Origin: Lachnospiraceae bacterium
GTDB taxonomy: Bacteria > Bacillota > Clostridia > Lachnospirales > Lachnospiraceae
DNA: 64,000 bases
NCBI GenBank assembly: GCA_015258065.1
Contig: JABZIZ010000008.1
Coordinates: 8,686 to 72,685, forward strand
Direction: 5' to 3'
Positions within the stretch are counted from its first letter, which is position 1. Each line of letters begins with the position of its first letter. The translations under genes were made by a program, and so were the position numbers. Positions 28,461-36,488 of the stretch are shown piece by piece. The notes beneath the pieces were generated by a model. The model worked only from the letters and a program-made list of their open reading frames with translations. It searched no databases and was not told the DNA's origin.

Positions 28461-29153
28461 TTATATGGTTGTGAGTCTTCCGGAGGCATACTTGCTGAAG
28501 GCTCTGCGGTTTAAACGAGAGGAACGGAGGACGCCCGTGAGAAAACGGGGAAGGTGCTCATTGAACTTCACTTCCAGAATCACCCCGTTAAGCAGGAGGG
28601 GGGTATAAACCGGAGCCTTCACAAAGAGGTCATAACAGCTTTCACTGCTGCGGATTCCGGAATCGAAGGTGATGCGTACATCGAAGGAAGGGTAGAGGTA
28701 GGCAATCCGTTCATATTCGATTAAGGCGCTGGGGCGGTAGGCATGGTTTTCCATTTCGGTGTAGATGCGAAGTGCGTCCGTTGAGGGGCGGTTTTGCAAC
28801 AGCACCTGTCTCTCTCCCTGAATGAGACGTTCCGCATCCGTCCTTCTGAGGAAAAGAGAGGTTTTGTGTGAAAACTCTCCTTTTTTTTCTTTGAGCTCCA
28901 GCTTGCAGGTATCCGCCCCCGGATCATAGGTGCGAAGGCGGATCTTTCTGCGGCACTCCAAACCGGCAAGGTTTTCGTGATAATCACGATTGTCCGGGGT
29001 GTCGAAATAAAGACTCCGGATCCGGTAGGGAGCCTGCAGGCAGTGCGCGTCTCTTTGTAAAAGAAGATCCAGCTTGTGTTGCAGTTCGCAGGCATCTTTT
29101 AGAGGCAGGAGATATTTGTATTCACTACGGTTGATGTACATTGCGTTTGGCAT
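28461..29153 (-). CDS. VTC domain protein (polyphosphate polymerase-like)
   Basis: A 230-residue single-domain protein of the VTC/PF09359 type within the triphosphate-tunnel fold. Tunnel residues are visible: RSEYKYLL near the start, YRIRSLYFDTPDNRDYHENL, RRKIRLRTY, LELKEKKGE with alternating K/R and E, and ILEVKFNEHLP near the end. In yeast Vtc4 this fold makes polyphosphate from ATP. In bacteria the domain is typically linked to DUF4956 and CotH, as here, and the product is not established. It heads the operon; the start lies only 38 bp from the divergent gene at 29192. A shorter start at 29141 (MYINRSEYKY) is possible. Confidence 0.88.
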   Translation of the reverse strand: MPNAMYINRSEYKYLLPLKDACELQHKLDLLLQRDAHCLQAPYRIRSLYFDTPDNRDYHENLAGLECRRKIRLRTYDPGADTCKLELKEKKGEFSHKTSLFLRRTDAERLIQGERQVLLQNRPSTDALRIYTEMENHAYRPSALIEYERIAYLYPSFDVRITFDSGIRSSESCYDLFVKAPVYTPLLLNGVILEVKFNEHLPRFLTGVLRSSRLNRRAFSKYASGRLTTI

Positions 29154-29169
29154 GGAAAGAGTATATCAT
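29141..29169 (+). promoter_or_regulatory. Possible promoter for the membrane protein at 29192
   Basis: TTGCGT (29141-29146), a 17-bp spacer and TATCAT (29164-29169) stand 23 bp before the start codon. The -10 matches five of six consensus bases; the -35 matches only three. The elements overlap the first codons of the divergent VTC gene, so expression of the two may interfere. Confidence 0.35.
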
Positions 29170-29191
29170 ATCTGCAACGAAAGGAAGGAAT

Positions 29192-31516
29192 ATGAAAGAA
29201 AAAAAGAGGTTTTGGCTGATCCTTCTCCTGCTGCTGGAGACGGCATTCATCCTGTATCGGGTGATTCCGGCTTACCGGCATTCAGAAGAATATCATTTTA
29301 CAATGGACGACTACAGAATCTTTGTAGGTGGGGAAGAAAAGCAACAGGGAGCCTATGTGGACGATTCCGTGGACGGCATCTCCAGGAAGGTGGTGTCGCC
29401 AGACTTTACCATGCAAAGGGGCGTCTATGCGGTTCATGTGACCTATCAGACGAATAATCAGCCGGGGACCGGTCAAATCGGCTGCTATACGGAAGTGTTG
29501 TCCAATATCTACACACCCCTTTTTCATGCCGGCAGGGCGCGGATGATCGAGTCGCTCGGCTCCGATTCCTACCGGGTCACGACGGACAGGCAGGTACAGG
29601 CGCATCTGGAAGCGGTTTTGGAAGACCACTTTGACGCCTACCTTCTCTTGAAGGACGTATCGATCGTATACCTGAACGGAACCAGCGCAGCCCGTCTCTT
29701 CCTCCGGCTCTTTGCCGTCTTTTTTGGCATCGACCTGGTGCTCTTCCTTTATCTGTTTGACCGGGAGAAAGCCAGCGCATTTCTGAAGGCACATGCCTTC
29801 GTCGTGGTGGTTTTTTCCGCCGCGCTTTTTATTGCGCAAATGCCGTTGATGACCGGGGGGATTCCGGAGGGACTGGATACGGATTTCCACGCAGTCCGGA
29901 TCTGGGGAATTGCGCAAAGTCTGCGTGACGGATATTTTCCTGCCAAGGTGCAGAGCGGTTTACAAAACGGCTATGGGTATGCGACAGGGATTTTTTACGG
30001 CGATGTCTTTCTCTATTTTCCTGCGCTCCTCTATCTGGGCGGGCTTACGATTGCAGAGGTTTACAGCATCTTTGTTTTTGGGATGAACCTCCTCACGTTA
30101 TTCATTGCCTATTACAGCTTTAACCGAATCGGAAAAAACAGGAGAGAGGCGGCAGTGGCCGCCGCCATCTTTGAGGTCTCGCTCTACCGGTTGGTCACAC
30201 TGTATACCAGAGGCGCGGTGGGGGAATGGAGCGCGGTGGCGTTTTACCCGTTGATCCTACTCGGGGTCTATGAAATCTACACGGAAGAAGAACAAAAAAA
30301 GAAGGGCTGGCTCTTCCTTGCGATCGGCATGAGCGGAGTGATGGCTTCTCACGTATTGGCGACGGTGATGTCGGTCTGTGTGCTCCTGGTCTTTTTCCTT
30401 CTGGCCATCCGGAAGACTCTAACGAAAAGAGTGCTGTTGTCGATTCTGAAATCGGTTCTGGCAACGGCCCTCTTGAGTGCCTATTTCATCGTCCCTTTTC
30501 TGGATGCATTTCGGGACGGTTATGTGCATCTGGTTTCACAATACGGAAATGAATCTTTGCACGAAGTCTTTCTGAATCAGCTCTTTGCGACGAACTTTCA
30601 TACAACAGGGGATGAGATCATGAACGATGCGATCTCCCCGATGCATCTGGAGCTTCCGCTTACGTTCGGACCGGCAACCGGCGTCCTTTTCCTGATAGCC
30701 ATCTATTTGCTGCTGCGGCTAAGGGGAGAAGACAGGGGAAAGAAAAAGAGGAGACTTCTGTTCATTGCCTTTGGTCTGACGGCGCTGTCCATCTTCTTTT
30801 ATTCCAGCCTCTTCCCTTATGCAAGGATCGAGGAGCATCTTCCACTGGTCGCTGCATTTTTTGATCTGTTTCAGTTTGCATGGCGCTTGATGAGCTGGAC
30901 GGCAGCGCTTCTGGGACTCCTGTTCCTGTTTGTCTTGCAGGTGGTCAGAGAATGGAAAGGATGGAAGTGGGTGCAGGGGACGATCCTGCTCTTCCTGTTC
31001 CTGTTCTGTTATCAGGCGGTGAATTACAACAGCGATTATTCCAATCATGCCGAAACGGGAAAAGAGATTGTAGACATCAGTCGTACAGGGGCGATGAAGC
31101 TTGGATATGCGGAATATGCGATTGTGGGCGTGAATCCGTTGGAATCGGATCTGAAGACATCGGCGCCGCAGGTACAGATTGGAAGCTTGTTCCAGAAGGG
31201 ACTCTCCGCAACCGCAGAGGTAGATGTGCCAAAGGAGGAAAAGGGCGCCTTTGTGGAGTTCCCGCGATATGCTTACCGGGGGTATCATGCCTGGGATGCC
31301 AGGGGAAAAGAACTGGCGGTGGATCGGAGCACCGGAAAGGTGCGTGTGTTGCTGCCCGCAGGATTTACAGGGCCCGTACACATTGATTTCGTACAGCCCT
31401 GGTACTGGAGAGCGGCGCAGCTGTTGTCGCTCCTCTTCTGGGGGATGCTGGTTTATGAAGGCATCCGGATCACTTTTTGTCGATACGGGAAGAGATCTTG
31501 TTTTCATACACGATGA
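29192..31516 (+). CDS. PTPS-related (PF10131-like) multi-pass membrane protein
   Basis: A 774-residue paralogue of the gene at 18863 with the same order: first helix, extracytoplasmic beta domain, second helix, PF10131 core (EGLDTDFHAVRIWGIAQSLR and NGYGYATGIFYGDVFLYFP), many helices, then a C-terminal beta domain and last helix. ATG 29192 is chosen because AAGGAAGGA lies 2-10 nt upstream; ATG 29141 would extend into the divergent VTC gene. It is transcribed separately from region 1 upstream because the VTC operon intervenes. Its 3' end overlaps the PqqD-like gene by 47 bp on the opposite strand. Confidence 0.82.
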   Translation: MKEKKRFWLILLLLLETAFILYRVIPAYRHSEEYHFTMDDYRIFVGGEEKQQGAYVDDSVDGISRKVVSPDFTMQRGVYAVHVTYQTNNQPGTGQIGCYTEVLSNIYTPLFHAGRARMIESLGSDSYRVTTDRQVQAHLEAVLEDHFDAYLLLKDVSIVYLNGTSAARLFLRLFAVFFGIDLVLFLYLFDREKASAFLKAHAFVVVVFSAALFIAQMPLMTGGIPEGLDTDFHAVRIWGIAQSLRDGYFPAKVQSGLQNGYGYATGIFYGDVFLYFPALLYLGGLTIAEVYSIFVFGMNLLTLFIAYYSFNRIGKNRREAAVAAAIFEVSLYRLVTLYTRGAVGEWSAVAFYPLILLGVYEIYTEEEQKKKGWLFLAIGMSGVMASHVLATVMSVCVLLVFFLLAIRKTLTKRVLLSILKSVLATALLSAYFIVPFLDAFRDGYVHLVSQYGNESLHEVFLNQLFATNFHTTGDEIMNDAISPMHLELPLTFGPATGVLFLIAIYLLLRLRGEDRGKKKRRLLFIAFGLTALSIFFYSSLFPYARIEEHLPLVAAFFDLFQFAWRLMSWTAALLGLLFLFVLQVVREWKGWKWVQGTILLFLFLFCYQAVNYNSDYSNHAETGKEIVDISRTGAMKLGYAEYAIVGVNPLESDLKTSAPQVQIGSLFQKGLSATAEVDVPKEEKGAFVEFPRYAYRGYHAWDARGKELAVDRSTGKVRVLLPAGFTGPVHIDFVQPWYWRAAQLLSLLFWGMLVYEGIRITFCRYGKRSCFHTR

Positions 31517-31835
31517 ACCCCTCCCGGTGCAGAGTTTTGATATAGCTGCAAAGCCGCTCATACAGCGGTTCTGCTTTTTCACCAAAATGATCTTTGACCA
31601 GACGGCCGATCTGTTCGACGTTCTGTGTACCGTCTAAAAGGGGCCAGATAAAAGAGCCGAATTCGTCCAGAGCGATGTGGCTGATGCGCGGTCTGTGAAA
31701 AAACTTCTGAGCAATTCTGTTGATGAAGCCCTTGTGCTCTACGTCTACTTCCACAAGGGTTCCCTTCTTGCGCCAGAGGAGGTTGGAGTTGCGTCTGGGG
31801 GTATAGTCCAGGAAATTCTCTTTTTGTTTCGCCAA
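31470..31835 (-). CDS. PqqD-like protein (orphan)
   Basis: A 121-residue protein. Residues ~50-115 (ISHIALDEFGSFIWPLLDGT, then VEQIGRLVKDHFGE and YIKTLHREGFIVYE) match the PqqD fold, which binds RiPP precursor peptides for radical SAM enzymes. No radical SAM gene or precursor peptide is seen nearby, so it is an orphan; free-standing PqqD-like genes are frequent in clostridia with unknown role. The start is TTG 31835, with AAAGGA 9 nt upstream. The C-terminus overlaps the end of the convergent membrane-protein gene by 47 bp. Confidence 0.8.
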   Translation of the reverse strand: MAKQKENFLDYTPRRNSNLLWRKKGTLVEVDVEHKGFINRIAQKFFHRPRISHIALDEFGSFIWPLLDGTQNVEQIGRLVKDHFGEKAEPLYERLCSYIKTLHREGFIVYENKISSRIDKK

Positions 31836-31860
31836 AATGACAGGTCCTTTCTGTTCATTT

Positions 31861-31903
31861 AAAAATCACGGCAACCGGCGAGCTTTCAACCGGATGCCGT
31901 GAT
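31861..31903 (-). terminator. Intrinsic terminator downstream of the OPT transporter
   Basis: Stem ATCACGGCA-A-CCGG / CCGG-A-TGCCGTGAT (31865-31903) with an 11-nt loop and one A-A mismatch. Read on the reverse strand it is followed by TTTTT (31861-31865). It lies ~100 bp past the OPT stop and just before the PqqD-like gene, so it should separate the two. Confidence 0.82.
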
Positions 31904-32002
31904 GAGAAGTCACTCCCTGCTCGAAGAAACGGATGTTTACCGAAGAAAAGAGTACCGTCTGTCGAACACAGGAGAGTTGTAAAATCCGTGTAGGAGTTCC
32001 GT

Positions 32003-33895
32003 TTACTGAATGGAACTCTTTTTCTTGCGGTTGATGAAGAGCACCAGGGTCCAGGTGAGCAGGGCGTAGAAGATCACACCGCCGATGTTCCCGAGAGAAA
32101 TGGTCTTAGAGATATTCAGGTCGATGTGAAAGACTGCGAAGAGGGCCAACAGGATGCCGATGATGCCTTCTCCTGCAATCAGACCGGAGGAGTAGAGCAG
32201 ACCGTTTTCGATCTTATCCCTGCGCTCGGAGTCTTCCATTTTTTTCTTGTCAAAATACAGACGAACCAGACCGCCGACCATCATAGGAGTGGAAAGGTAG
32301 ATCGGCAGGTAGAGACCAACCGCAAAGGCAAGGACAGGAATGCCGATAATCTCCACGACAATCGCAATGAAGACGCCTGCAAATACCAGAGCCCAGGGAA
32401 GATTTCCGTTCATAACGCCTTCAACGACCAGCTTCATCAGGGTAGCCTGAGGAGCCGGAAGTTCTTTTCCGCCGTAGCCCCATGCGCTGTTGAGCAGATA
32501 GAGAACACCGCCGACCGCAAAAGCGGAAGCAAAGACACCGATGAATTCACCGACCTGCTGGCGATAAGGGGTAGCACCGACAATATATCCGGTCTTCAGA
32601 TCCTGCGAAATATCGCCTGCAATCGCGGTGGAAATGCAGATGATGGAACCGATGGTGATGGCGGCAATCATGCCGTTCGGACCGATGTTGCCGGTTGCTC
32701 TTAGAACGGAAGTTGCCAGAAGAAGGCTGGCAATGGTCATGCCGGATACGGGGTTGTTGCTGGAACCGATCAGACCGACCATACGGGAAGAGACCGTGGC
32801 AAAGAAGAAGCCGAACAGGATGACAATGATCGCACCCACCGGATTCAACGGAATGACAGGCACAATGGCAAGCAGGATCGCCAGAACGACGATGCCGCCG
32901 ACCACTACCTTCATGTTGATGTCTTTATTTTGACGATTGACTTCTCCCGTCTTCACACCGATCTCTTTGACGGCGTCGCGGAAGGTGGTAACGATCAGCG
33001 GAAGCGATTTGATCAGGCTGATGATACCGCCGGCAGCAACCGCACCTGCACCGATGTATTTGACATAATTGGACCAGATGGCAACCGGGCTCATCTCTGC
33101 GATCGTCATGGAAGCCGGATAAATCGGAGAAGCCACACTCGCACCGAAGAGGGCGATGAGAGGCATGATGACGAACCAGGCCAGGACGCCGCCTGCCATC
33201 ATATAGGAGGTAACCTTCGGGCCGCAGATGTAGCCGACACCAAGGAGAGCAGGCAGGACGTCCGCACCGAAGCCGGAACCCTTGTAGCCTTCAAAGTCCC
33301 AGGTAACTTCACTGGGGAAGAGCTGGAAGCCGTCCGCAATGAATTTATAGACGGCGGCGATTCCCATACCGGAGAAGACGGTGACTGCCTTGGCGCCGCC
33401 GGTTTCGCCTGCCTCTAGGACGTCAGCGCAGGCGGTGCCTTCCGGATAGGGAAGCTTGCCGTGCTCTTTGACAATCAGGGCGGCACGAAGCGGAATCATG
33501 AAGAAGATACCGAGAGATCCGCCGATTGCGGCGATGACGGCAATGGTCACAAGGGAAGGGGCGGTTGTGATCCCCTCTTTTGCCCAGAGAAAGATGGCGG
33601 GCAGGGTGAAGATGGCTCCTGCTGCGACCGATTCTCCTGCAGAACCGATGGTTTGCACCATGTTATTCTCCAGGATGGAGTCCTTGCGCATGATGATGCG
33701 GATGACCCCCATGGAAATGACCGCCGCCGGAATGGAGGCGGAAATGGTCATTCCGACCCTCAGCCCCAGGTAGGCGTTTGCGGCACCGAAGATAATCGCC
33801 ATCAGCACGCCGATGACCACGGAGGTGACGGTCATCTCAGGCGGATTTTCATTTGCCGGAATGAAGGGCTTGAAAGATTGATTTGAATCACTCAT
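32003..33895 (-). CDS. OPT family oligopeptide transporter
   Basis: A 630-residue proton-coupled oligopeptide transporter of the OPT type with about 15 membrane segments. Typical stretches: GAANAYLGLRVGMTISASIPAA, PEGTACADVLEAGE, GSSNNPVSGMTIASLL and CISTAIAGDISQDLKTGY. The start is at 33895 (MSDSNQSFKPFIP), with AAAGGAGT 7 nt upstream; an in-frame ATG at 34006 falls in the leader. It is a single-gene unit with its own promoter (34104-34132), ~200-nt leader and terminator (31861-31903). Probable role: peptide uptake, feeding the amino-acid metabolism encoded nearby. Confidence 0.93.
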   Translation of the reverse strand: MSDSNQSFKPFIPANENPPEMTVTSVVIGVLMAIIFGAANAYLGLRVGMTISASIPAAVISMGVIRIIMRKDSILENNMVQTIGSAGESVAAGAIFTLPAIFLWAKEGITTAPSLVTIAVIAAIGGSLGIFFMIPLRAALIVKEHGKLPYPEGTACADVLEAGETGGAKAVTVFSGMGIAAVYKFIADGFQLFPSEVTWDFEGYKGSGFGADVLPALLGVGYICGPKVTSYMMAGGVLAWFVIMPLIALFGASVASPIYPASMTIAEMSPVAIWSNYVKYIGAGAVAAGGIISLIKSLPLIVTTFRDAVKEIGVKTGEVNRQNKDINMKVVVGGIVVLAILLAIVPVIPLNPVGAIIVILFGFFFATVSSRMVGLIGSSNNPVSGMTIASLLLATSVLRATGNIGPNGMIAAITIGSIICISTAIAGDISQDLKTGYIVGATPYRQQVGEFIGVFASAFAVGGVLYLLNSAWGYGGKELPAPQATLMKLVVEGVMNGNLPWALVFAGVFIAIVVEIIGIPVLAFAVGLYLPIYLSTPMMVGGLVRLYFDKKKMEDSERRDKIENGLLYSSGLIAGEGIIGILLALFAVFHIDLNISKTISLGNIGGVIFYALLTWTLVLFINRKKKSSIQ

Positions 33896-34002
33896 TTTGT
33901 TACTCCTTTTCTTTAATATCGTAGAATCACGGGAAAAGCATACAGGACGACTGCAGGAGAGGTTCGATTCCTTTTGCACTTTGAAGGGATAAAGCGACCA
34001 GA

Positions 34003-34086
34003 TCAATAAAAAAATGTACGCGGCGCATACATTTCACGACCGGAACCGGACCGCCGGATGCTCAGGCACGCCTGTTCTTTCCTCAT
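34003..34086 (-). other. Leader ORF and attenuator-like hairpin in the OPT 5' leader
   Basis: The ~200-nt OPT leader contains AAATGTA / TACATTT arms (34012-34018 and 34028-34034). The loop can extend the stem, and the hairpin is followed on the reverse strand by a run of seven T (34014-34008), like an intrinsic terminator. A 27-codon ORF (34086 to 34003, Arg-rich) runs through the hairpin and stops just after it, but its ribosome site is weak. Attenuation is a hypothesis. Confidence 0.35.
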
Positions 34087-34103
34087 GCAATTCTTGAGAA
34101 GTC

Positions 34104-34132
34104 ATTATAGATGATTTGCAATTGAATTGCAA
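34104..34132 (-). promoter_or_regulatory. Sigma-A promoter of the OPT transporter overlapped by a palindromic operator
   Basis: On the reverse strand TTGCAA (34132-34127), a 17-bp spacer and a perfect TATAAT (34109-34104) form a good promoter. The -35 and most of the spacer lie in a perfect palindrome TTGCAATT-g-AATTGCAA (34116-34132), a likely binding site for a dimeric repressor. Expected transcription start near 34097. Confidence 0.72.
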
Positions 34133-34377
34133 TCGCTTTTTGAAGGGAGAGTGGCATAGCACCGGAACGGACATCCCCGGAGCTATGGTCGCATGCGGTC
34201 ACGAAGAAGGGAAGTCTCACCGGGTGGTCTGGCTATGGAAATCCTTTCTCCAAAATGATAAACTGATGATAAATTTTTTACCAAATTCAGAACGCTCCAC
34301 CGCAGGGGGGGAGAAATATCATTCCAAAGATCATCATTCAGAGACCATAAACCAAAGATCAAAAGGGGGACAGCAGC

Positions 34378-35628
34378 ATGAAAAAAAACATTATTGTCGG
34401 ACAGTCCGGAGGGCCGACCGCAGCCATCAATTCGTCATTGGCGGGCGTCTACCGTACGGCCAAGGACCGCGGCGCACAGAAGGTGTACGGGATGCTCCAT
34501 GGTGTACAGGGATTATTAGAGGAAAAATATATCGACCTATCCGATCATTTGCGGACGGAGTTGGATGAAGAACTGTTAAAGCGGACGCCCGCTTCTTTTC
34601 TCGGTTCCTGCCGGTATAAGCTGCCGGAAATTCACGAGAATACGGAAGTATATGAGAAGATTTTCGAAATCCTGGAGAAGCTGGAAATCGAAGCCTTCAT
34701 CTATATTGGCGGAAACGATTCCATGGATACGATCAAAAAGCTTTCCGACTATGCGATTATCAAGGGTTATCCGCAGAGGTTCATCGGCTGTCCCAAGACG
34801 ATTGACAACGATCTGGCGCTGACCGATCACACGCCCGGCTACGGTTCCGCTGCCAAATATATCGGTACGTCCATGAAAGAAATCATCCGTGACGGGATCA
34901 GCATGATCCAGCCTAAGGGCAATGTGACCATCGTAGAGATCATGGGAAGGAATGCGGGATGGCTGACAGGAGCAACCGCCCTTTCCAAAGGAGAGGATTG
35001 TGACGGACCGGATTTGATTTATTTGCCGGAGGTTCCCTTTGATATTCAGAAGTTCGGAGAGCGGGTGCGGGATCTGTTAAAAAACCGTACCTTCGTTTGC
35101 GTAGCGGTTTCCGAAGGCATTCGGGACAAAGACGGCAAATATATTTGTGATTACGGAGATAGTGTGGATTTCGTGGACGCCTTCGGTCACAAGCAACTTT
35201 CCGGAACGGCAACTTTCCTGGCGGGGTATATCAAGGGCGAGATCGGCTGCAAAACCCGTGCCATTGAGCTTTCTTCCATGCAGAGGAGTGCTTCGCATCT
35301 GGCCAGCCGGATTGACATCCTGGAGGCAACGCAGGTGGGAGGTGCCGCAGTCAAGGCGGCGGATGAGGGAGACACGGGCAAGATGGTGGTTTTAAAGCGC
35401 GTATCGGACGATCCCTACCAGTGCTCCACCGAGGTCAAAGATGTGCACCGGATCGCCAATGATGAAAAGTGCGTGCCCCTCGACTGGATCACAGAGGATG
35501 GCAGCTATGTGACGGATGCTTTTGTCAGCTACGTGGAACCGCTCATTCAGGGGGATGTCTATCCGATTATCGTAAGCGGCATTCCCAGGCATCTCTATGC
35601 ACCAAAGGAATTAAATCACTGGAAATAA
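34378..35628 (+). CDS. pfp: Pyrophosphate-dependent 6-phosphofructokinase
   Basis: A 416-residue phosphofructokinase interconverting fructose 6-phosphate and fructose 1,6-bisphosphate in glycolysis. The N-terminus VGQSGGPTAAINSSLAG carries the phosphoryl-donor loop. GGNDSMDTI (residues ~119-127) and PKTIDNDLALTDHTPGYGS follow, with Lys where ATP enzymes have Gly, a mark of the PPi-dependent type; MGRNAGWLTGATAL is the substrate site. The cofactor is thus predicted to be PPi. A strong AAAGGGGG ribosome site precedes ATG. An SDR gene follows after 92 bp without terminator, so the two may share a transcript. Confidence 0.93.
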   Translation: MKKNIIVGQSGGPTAAINSSLAGVYRTAKDRGAQKVYGMLHGVQGLLEEKYIDLSDHLRTELDEELLKRTPASFLGSCRYKLPEIHENTEVYEKIFEILEKLEIEAFIYIGGNDSMDTIKKLSDYAIIKGYPQRFIGCPKTIDNDLALTDHTPGYGSAAKYIGTSMKEIIRDGISMIQPKGNVTIVEIMGRNAGWLTGATALSKGEDCDGPDLIYLPEVPFDIQKFGERVRDLLKNRTFVCVAVSEGIRDKDGKYICDYGDSVDFVDAFGHKQLSGTATFLAGYIKGEIGCKTRAIELSSMQRSASHLASRIDILEATQVGGAAVKAADEGDTGKMVVLKRVSDDPYQCSTEVKDVHRIANDEKCVPLDWITEDGSYVTDAFVSYVEPLIQGDVYPIIVSGIPRHLYAPKELNHWK

Positions 35629-35720
35629 TTGTAAGAAAAAGAGCGGAGATTCGCGCAGCCCGTGCGAGGCGGCGGCATTTGGTGATAGACTTGAACGAGG
35701 GATAACGAAAGGAAATTTGG

Positions 35721-36482
35721 ATGGCGCTTGTATGTATCACCGGAGCAAGCTCCGGGATCGGAGAAGAGTTTGCGGCACAGTTTGCCAAAAAAGGATATGC
35801 ACTCCTGCTGGTTGCAAGAAACGAGCAGAAGCTTAGAGGGCTTGCGGCAAAATATCCGCACTGCGAAATTTTCCCCTGCGATTTGGGAAAAGAAGAGGAA
35901 GTGAAACGGCTGATCGACCGCTTGAAGGAAGAAGAGGATCTGCGGTTTATGATCAATAACGCAGGCTTCGGATCGGCAGGGGAATTTGAGGAGGATGTGC
36001 CGGAAAATGACCTGCAAATGATCGGTGTCAATGTGCGCGCCGTTCATCTGCTGACCCACGCCGCCCTTTTGCAGATGGAAAAAAAGAACCGGGGAACCAT
36101 CCTGAATGTGGCATCCATTGCCGGGCTGATGCCGGGCGGACCCTTCATGGCGACCTATTATGCGACCAAGGCCTATGTGGTTTCCCTCACTTCTGCCATT
36201 GCACAGGAACTTAGGAGGAAGAAGTCCCGCATCCGGATTTTTGCCCTCTGCCCGGGACCGGTTGATACGAATTTCAACCGGGTGGCGGGGGTGAAATTCG
36301 CCCTGCCGGGGATTTCCGCAAAGACCTGCGTTTTAGAGGCGTTTGCCGGTATGAAAAGAGGCAGCGTCATCCTTGTGCCGGGCAGATTGCTGCGTGTTAC
36401 CTCCGTTTTGGCGAGACTGTTGCCCAGAGGTTTTGTACTGAAGCTCATTTCCGGAGCGCAGAAAAGAAAGTTGGGGAGATAA
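35721..36482 (+). CDS. SDR family NAD(P)-dependent oxidoreductase
   Basis: A 253-residue classical short-chain dehydrogenase. TGASSGIGEEFA (residues ~7-18) binds the dinucleotide, NNAGFG (~80-85) stabilises the fold, S132 in LNVASIAGL and YYATK (~150-154) give the catalytic Ser, Tyr and Lys. VARNEQKLR after the second strand suggests NADP preference. This group (DltE/YqjQ-like) is broad and the substrate cannot be read from the sequence. Good GAAAGGAAA ribosome site. The yfbR gene begins 6 bp after its stop. Confidence 0.9.
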   Translation: MALVCITGASSGIGEEFAAQFAKKGYALLLVARNEQKLRGLAAKYPHCEIFPCDLGKEEEVKRLIDRLKEEEDLRFMINNAGFGSAGEFEEDVPENDLQMIGVNVRAVHLLTHAALLQMEKKNRGTILNVASIAGLMPGGPFMATYYATKAYVVSLTSAIAQELRRKKSRIRIFALCPGPVDTNFNRVAGVKFALPGISAKTCVLEAFAGMKRGSVILVPGRLLRVTSVLARLLPRGFVLKLISGAQKRKLGR

Positions 36483-36488
36483 GCGCCG

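Larger units (their letters stand above)
33896..34377. other. 482-bp divergent intergenic region, OPT/PPi-PFK
   Basis: The left part holds the OPT leader and promoter described separately. The right part is the leader of the phosphofructokinase gene. It contains a hairpin CATAGC-A-CCGG / CCGG-A-GCTATG (34155-34187, 11-nt loop) with no T-run. AT-rich sequence around 34255-34285 (GATAAACTGATGATAAATTT) could hold a promoter, but I see no clear -35/-10 pair. No ORF of note on the forward strand and no recognised riboswitch. Confidence 0.6.

Noticed and set aside
34205..34240. GGGTGGT sequence in the pfp leader, reminiscent of a T-box
   Set aside because: The following bases (CTGG) do not give the conserved ACCGCG, and no specifier stem or terminator follows. 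Phosphofructokinase is also not a T-box target.
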